In this document: piece by piece, positions 58,306 to 64,000 of the stretch
How the letters are laid out: each line of letters starts with the position of its first letter
Numbering within the stretch: position 1 is the stretch's first letter
From: Malachius bipustulatus
Lineage: Eukaryota; Arthropoda; Insecta; Coleoptera; Melyridae
Direction: 5' to 3'
Length of the DNA stretch: 64,000 nt
Assembly: GCA_910589415.1 (NCBI GenBank)
Contig: OU342634.1
Span: forward strand, 40,850,723-40,914,722
Translations under genes and position numbers: made by a program
Notes under the pieces: generated by a model
Told to the model about the DNA's origin: nothing
The model's input: the letters and a program-made list of their open reading frames with translations, nothing else
The model's database searches: none

Positions 58306-59384
58306 ATGAATCCAAAAACACTAATACAAGAATCGGTATCGTCTTATTCAAAAGCAGTTAAAACACTTCAATTCCCTCAAAGAAAAAAGCTAAAAAATAT
58401 AGTTGAAGACTTGAAATTATCAGACTATGTAGCAGCCATCGGTGAACTATCAACTCCAGCTGGAATTAAATTTGCATCCAGAATCTGTGAGTATTTATTT
58501 AGCATCCAGAAACAATCATGTATGTATTTGCTTAGCAAGTACAGAACTAGCGAATAAAATCACTGAAAGTCAACCGACTCTAAATATTAAAAGAAATAGA
58601 ATAAATATTAGAAAATTACCGAACCCAGCAAAAAGGATCATTTTATCAAAGTTTGCCCTTCGATACCTCATGCACTATTGCCTGGAAGAAAACACTCAAA
58701 ATCTTGATTTGACAATCGTATCCCTTTATGTCATTATTGTCCGTATTCACAAACGATAATTTCCCAAATAATTACGTAATCAATTATACCCATCTCACTC
58801 TAACGCATAAAAACTGCATATCTCCATCCCATTTATTTAATTATTTTCGAGATATTACAGGACAGAAACGCTTTGTGAATACGGGCCCAAGTCATGTTTA
58901 AGAACCAGCGTTCAAAATGACGAATATTTTCACGTCATGAGTCTTTATGTACAGCCTTATGACAAAATTACCTTACCGCCTAGTCTTGAACTTGATTTTT
59001 TGATGGCACTAAGTTTAGAAGATTTCTCAGTTAGATGACATGTCTTGCTTTTTGTGTAAACAGCAAGGTCATTTCCTAAGTTCATGTCCGCAAAAAAAAA
59101 CAAGAAAAATCGAGTTGCTACCTGAAATAAATACAAATACTTCCGAACAAATTACTTCCGAGATGAATCAACATGCAACCCAAATAATGGTAACTGAAGT
59201 ATTTAAATCTTTAAATCAACTTAAAAGACCTCGGGATTCATCAGGTATAAGTGATTCTTATGAGCCAAACAAGAGGATATCTGATTTTATTAGTGATATG
59301 AAGATCTCCGCTAATACAGCGCACAAGAAACAACACCCACATGCAAAAAAAAAAAAGAAAAACCAACAAAGAAATGGAAGATAA
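58306..59384 (+). pseudogene. LINE ORF1 (gag-like, CCHC zinc knuckle), frameshifted
   Basis: The frame from 58306 encodes an N-terminal part. Around 58490-58560 the protein shifts frame and continues as L-A-S-T-E-L-A-N-K-I-T then R-K-L-P-N-P-A-K-R-I-I-L-S. After a small inserted element (58739-58886) the frame from 59040 carries C-F-L-C-K-Q-Q-G-H-F-L-S-S-C, a perfect C-x2-C-x4-H-x4-C knuckle, and a Lys/Gln-rich tail. This order fits ORF1 RNA-binding proteins of Jockey-like LINEs. ORF2 does not follow, so the element is truncated. Confidence 0.8.
58739..58886. mobile_element. Small MITE inside the LINE ORF1
   Basis: The ends GTCCGTATTCACAAACG and CGCTTTGTGAATACGGGC are near-complementary, about 148 bases apart, and the LINE reading resumes after them. 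No certain target duplication. Confidence 0.65.
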
Positions 59385-60946
59385 AGAATCTTGTAATTGC
59401 ATTGAATTACCAATTCAACAAATTAATTTTATTGTTAGGTACTTGAATAATGTTTTATACTTAGTTGTATAATTATTTATTCTTGAATAATAATTATGTG
59501 TGTTAATATTGTTCCTTGCCAATAATCCATTGTAGTTCCGACAAAATTTAATATTAAAAAAATTAAGTTTTTCAATCAATTTTCTTCAATTTCAGATAAT
59601 CTGGACTAAAAATAACAGGACAATACTTCAGAGCTCTTACATTGAAAACGGTAAGTGAAAGCCGTAAAACTATTTCATCGATAGAATCCTCGTTGTTCAG
59701 TTTCTTCAAGGGGGTGAACAATGAAGGAGTGAATGTTATACATGTATTGGATCCTTTCATTAAATAATAAAAAAAAACATTAGCTACTTAAATTTATTTA
59801 TTAAGATCATAAGTAATATTTTAATTAATATTTCTAATTAATTAGTAATACTTGATATAAGTTATATTCCTTATTGTGCTAACAAAAACAGCTGCAAGCA
59901 GAAGAATACGTCCATTTGTCTAAAACTTGCCTCACATATGCTTGATACTTAACAGTTTAACAGTATACACTTTTAAATAAAATGAACTATAAACTATAAT
60001 TAAGATTACTTAAAATTCGACATAAGGAATAAAAACATATTCTAGAAAGAGACACAAATCAATATGTCATGTATTTCACCTAAGATTAGCAAATCCTTAA
60101 ATTAATACATAATTAGTTACGATTCAGAATTAGGTACAGTGAAGTAAATTCCATAATGGTTTTAAGAAAAGAATTAAAGTCTACGAACACTGTCATGAAA
60201 ATGTTAAAATAGTATGATGGAATATGGTCCCTGTGCTGCGGGAACTTTGGTTCTCAGAAATTTATGAAACGGGACGTAGTTCCAGGGGCATCTGCGTATT
60301 CCAAGGTGGTGACAGGAAGTCCATAAGTACCTAATTCAGTTTAAGACTTTGTCCTTATACCTCTAGGTAACCCCTTTCACCTAAATAAAAACCAAGATAA
60401 TATTTTTTATAAAAGTATTCCTAATTTGATAAGGAAATCTATCTCAGCTCTATTTTCATGAGTAGATAAGTACAGACCAATTATTATAGAAAAGCGAATA
60501 AGTTCTTACTGCCATAAAAGTTGGTTATTAATGGTTACCGTCTTCCGAGTGCATAATAATTTAACGTCCAATATCAATAATGTTAGTCGGTGTCCACGTT
60601 AAAAAAACTACCAATTAGATAAGGCTGATAAGAGTATCTCCGCCGTTCATCGAACATGTAAAAGCTCAGTGGTGGTGAACAAAGCTCGCAAGATGCGCAG
60701 TTCACGCTTAGCGTCTCGCCTTCCTATAAAAATTGGACAGACCTATCTAGTTTTATTCATTTTAGAGTCAGCTTAGAATCTAGCTTACCAGCTTACCAAA
60801 AATGTGGATCATGGATCATGTAGCTGACCCTACTTTAATCGTTTTCCTCTTACGCTTCTAATCGAAATGATTAATTTTCTTGCAATATTTGTACGAATAT
60901 AAAAATGTATTTCAAATATATAAAAAAATAGAAAAATATAAATATT
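59385..60946. other. Non-coding stretch 3' of ENT copy 3
   Basis: A minus-strand frame of 62 codons (59760-59572) has balanced composition (M-K-G-S-N-T-C-I-T-F-T-P) but no recognised family. On the plus strand ATTTCAG at 59589-59595 and ACG|GTAAGT at 59651 frame an exon-like 55 bases in the same place. Neither can be confirmed. The rest is AT-rich and featureless. Confidence 0.35.
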
Positions 60947-63437
60947 TTAGATAGAGTTAACAATAACCAGATTTACATAAGATACAGCGAGTAGAAATAC
61001 GTTCTGGAAAGTATAATTGATTATGTTCCCCAAGTATTTCTCATCTGGTTCGCACATCCTGTAACAGACAAAATTAGTGACTATAAGATTCCTCAGCCTA
61101 CACTTGTTCTCACCATGGTATCAGTAAGGTTAGGGTGGTATTAAGGAAACAATCAGAAATGGAGAAGATTAAAATAAAAATGATGAAATAATAGTCTTCC
61201 TGGAATATAACCGGGAGGTGGTTCCTGGGTTGCACGTTGCATAGCATCAGAAGTGGGATTAGGCCGATTCGCAATACGCACATTATAAATAAAACGTATT
61301 GATTAGTCACCTAGATTCATAATAAATATTTACCACGTCGCTATTCTAGTTTTTAAATGTTGGAGCTTTGATCTATAGGGGTAGTTAGAAAGCCTGTCAA
61401 ATGTCCAATAAAACTTTCAGTATTGAGAAAATGCAAAAACAGGTCAATTTTTAATGAAATTTAGTTTCTATTGATGTAAAGCATTTTTCTACAGGGTTTT
61501 TCTTGGCTAAATAATGCGACATGCTCTGTTTTTGTCTTTAATGTGACATTCAGATTATCTGAGAAAATCCAATAAGAATGGTTTTTACAGTTGCAGTTTA
61601 AATTGAGTAGCTTATATGAGTTATAAACAAATAAAAAAATTTCATTTTCAAAGCATCTTACGGCTCAAGATATCGGAAGAAGACTTACATGTCCCTATTT
61701 TAACTTTTTATGTACTATCCGATGATGTAGATGAAGTTTTTATAAAGGGTAATGAAAAATCTGATAATTATAATCACCCTTTATAAATATTTCAAGTACA
61801 CTATAAGGTAACACTTGAGAAAAGTTAAGACGGGGACATGTAAGTCTGTTTCTGATATCTTGAGTCATTTTCATTTCTTTATAACTCATAAACTACTCAA
61901 ATTAAACAATGAAAAACAGTGAAAACAATTCTTATTGAATTTTCTCAGACAATCTGAAAATGCAATAATATACAAGGTGTTCTATTCAAAATATTAGAAA
62001 ATTTCGTCATTATTGAGCCAAGGAGCACCCTGCATAAAATATTTTTACGTTAACAGAAAGAAAAATTTCATAAAATTGACCTGTTTTTATGAAACAAAAA
62101 ATTTTTGTATAATTCAGTCGTCAAATGAAATTTGCCTTGCAAGTCTATGTTTCCGACTAATCGTGTCCTTAAATGCTTTGATTTTCTTTCTGATCGCCAC
62201 ACTCCTCTGGTGGTGGTGGTGGTGATATGACAGACTAATGAGATGGAAATAACCATTGAAACATCGATGTCTCTGTCTTCACCATACCATTAGGGCAAAT
62301 GTGTCGTTCAGAAATCATATAATTGACCTGTTTTTATTTTATTTATTTTTTTCAAAACTCAAAACTGGAGGATTTATTGAACTGTTGGCAGACTTTATAG
62401 CTATCCTGTAATGCTTACCTGCTTAAAATAAAGGGTTAAAAATCGTGTTATTATTGAGGCGAGTGCTGTCAACAAATATACAACCACTGGGGTAAATAGC
62501 ACGTCTGAAAATAAGAAAAACATGATAATGTCACAAATTTTTATTTAGGTATTTGCATTAATAATTTATTTTTTTCTGCGACGGGCTAAAAGTTTGACCT
62601 TTTTTCCCCGTTGACAGGTAGAAAAATGCCTCATTATATGAGCTGCATATTATCGGGGAAGAAATGAATTAGCAGGGAAATAAATGAGTACTTATTTCCC
62701 CGAAATGACGGCTTAGGTATAGCTACTATTAACACTCAGATATCATTAAATTTATATCAAATATACGTAAAGGAAAGTTACCTTATTATCTAAATGGCAA
62801 TTATTAAGGGAATTTTCATAACAATCACTATCCATATTAATAAATTCACTCATTGAGACCTTACAAGAATCTTTGTTTTGAGAAGTTATTTTAGGAAAAT
62901 TGTTAGGTGTATGCGTAATGGCACTTAAAACATTAGGAAACTCGAGCATTTTCTTAGCAAAAGGTTCGTTTGAGTAGAGATAATATTTATACCAACCGTT
63001 CCATTCAGATCCATTTCCTACGTCTTCAGACACAACCAGCGCTGTAAGACCTGGATGTGTCGTCATAGTTGTGCATACGTTCAGCATGCAGGCGATCATA
63101 GGAATTTTCACTTTCCAAAAAACACTCTTAATCCTATCAAAGGTAATATTTTCGTTCTGTTTCGCTTCTGTAACAATGCTTATTGTATGTTTATAGAATT
63201 TTGAGGTGTTAGTAATGATTAGATAAAGCAGGATGCTGAAGATTATATACCCCACGGCGAAACAAAAATAAATAGTTCCCGAAATTTGGGGAGACGTTCC
63301 AACTTCCAAAGAGAAGATCTGTATCACTGCTGAGAATATACCCACAGTTGCACCTCCAGCTTCGATAAATCCTAGATACTTTGGAGGAAATTTCGCTGTC
63401 AGTTCCAATAACAGGGTATAAAGTGTACAGCTTGAAG
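60947..63437 (-). CDS. Equilibrative nucleoside transporter-like protein (SLC29 family), copy 3, exons 4-7
   Basis: Third ENT paralogue, 5' part not in view. Exons: 63437-62997 (441 bases), 62504-62419 (86), 61310-61114 (197) and 61058-60947 (112, ending ATC-TAA). Sizes and phases match copies 1 and 2. Marks: L-L-L-E-L-T-A-K-F-P-P-K-Y-L-G-F-I-E-A-G-G, W-K-V-K-I-P, P-L-L-M-L-C-N-V-Q-P-R, and a C-terminal span ending V-N-L-V-I-V-N-S-I. The Asp of D-x-x-x-R is again Ser (A-S-I-I-T-R). The donor of exon 4 is poor (GTTGGT). If unspliced, the frame stays open for about 80 more residues to 62752. Exons 1-3 are not found between 63437 and 64000. They lie outside the window or are lost; if lost this is a pseudogene. 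Confidence 0.85.
61436..62092. repeat. Foldback element in ENT copy 3 intron 5
   Basis: AAAACAGGTCAATTTT at the left mirrors AAAATTGACCTGTTTT at the right. Inner arms (about 61560-61730 against 61790-61950) share words such as CTTACATGTCCC/GGGACATGTAAG. Part of another copy is at 6290-6400. The ends differ from the CAGGGTG group. Confidence 0.7.
62205..62224. repeat. (TGG)n run
   Basis: Short perfect trinucleotide run in intron 5 of ENT copy 3. Confidence 0.8.
62605..62790. repeat. Segment shared with the 3' side of ENT copy 1
   Basis: Match to 42140-42345 in the same orientation, including a GGGGAAG/TTTCCCC hairpin. It lies in intron 4, some 200 bases past the donor of exon 4. Confidence 0.7.
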
Positions 63438-64000
63438 CTAAAAAAATATTAATATTATGTTATCTCGATTTATCTGTCCCCATTTCAAATATAGGCGCTC
63501 CGTGCATTGGCTAGGCTTTTTGCGAAAAGAGCTTAGTTGAAAGTTAGACCAAAGGAAGAATTTCGAAATTTTACATACCGTACTCTCGAATAATACAGTG
63601 TGTCCCCGGATGGACCTAACTAGACTTATAAATTTCCTTATTTTGCATCTTAGGAAAAAGTCATTCTTTAGAAAAAGTTTTGCTTTATCTAGAATATCTT
63701 AAGCCGCTGTCAAAATTTCGAAATAATATTCAGGGTGGATACAATTCATTTATTACAGTTTTTATCAAGGATATTTCCTACTAAAAAGTTCAATTGCATA
63801 TCGATATGGCACTTCACCAATACCGTGGCACTTAACTAAATAAATTCTTTGCTAGAGACAACATAATTTCAATTTAATATTGAATATTGAATATACAGGG
63901 TGGCCCAGCGAAAAGGTACCAGGCCTAATAACTTGAATACTGAAGATGTACGCGAAAAACACCGAAACAGGTCGACTTTGTTATCGAGGGGGACATATTT
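63438..64000. other. Upstream side of ENT copy 3 exon 4, no exon seen
   Basis: No exon 3 equivalent (W-x-x-I-F-Y followed by a donor) is found on the minus strand. A TA-CAGGGTGGCCCAG end at 63896 marks the left border of a MITE that runs off the window. AATACAGTGTGTCCCC at 63593 is a decayed end of the same kind. Confidence 0.5.

Noticed and set aside
1..64000. CRISPR arrays, bacterial operons or phage genes
   Set aside because: No regularly spaced direct repeats, no ribosome binding site and gene-pair layout; introns and insect-type elements show eukaryotic DNA.

Overview
The window is gene-poor, AT-rich nuclear DNA from an animal, most probably an insect. Supporting signs are short GT-AG introns of 48-75 bases, many broken non-LTR retrotransposons, solo LTRs, and a high density of small inverted-repeat elements whose ends read TA-CAGGGTG. 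A beetle or similar large insect genome fits best, but nothing in the sequence fixes the order or species.

The only clearly intact protein genes are three tandem paralogues of the equilibrative nucleoside transporter family (ENT, SLC29), all on the minus strand. Copy 1 (42504-44878) and copy 2 (47131-50523) are complete seven-exon models of 423 and 422 residues. Copy 3 (60947-63437) shows only exons 4-7, and its first exons must lie beyond the right edge or be lost. The exon lengths (51, 441, 86, 197, 112) and phases are the same in every copy in which those exons are present, which validates the hand-built models. In all three the Asp expected in the ENT 'D-x-x-x-R' membrane motif is replaced, while the Arg is kept.

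Left part (1-38.5 kb): a dispersed repeat (1377-3713) with a TTAA-flanked element nested in it; a run of inverted-repeat elements (7.4, 8.4-9.3, 9.5-10.1 and 31.8-32.8 kb); two solo LTRs of one family (13.6-14.4 and 22.5-23.4 kb), the second sitting inside an older minus-strand LINE; LINE remnants at 27.4 and 34.5-36.4 kb; and long stretches with no recognisable gene. Short exon-like pieces on the minus strand (4.2-4.5, 36.5 and 37.5 kb) may belong to host genes with large introns; I do not recognise them.

Middle and right part (38.5-64 kb): an inverted second copy of the 1.4-3.7 kb repeat (38.5-41.5 kb), a solo LTR of a different family (41.55-42.0 kb), then the ENT cluster. Intron 4 of ENT copy 2 holds a LINE inside a LINE. 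The 10 kb between copies 2 and 3 is a patchwork of a foldback element, a third solo LTR of the first family in reverse orientation, LINE fragments, and a tandem repeat split by an hAT-type element with a clean 8-base target duplication.

Exons, splice sites and target-site duplications are read directly from the sequence. Family names rest on recognised motifs without database searches.
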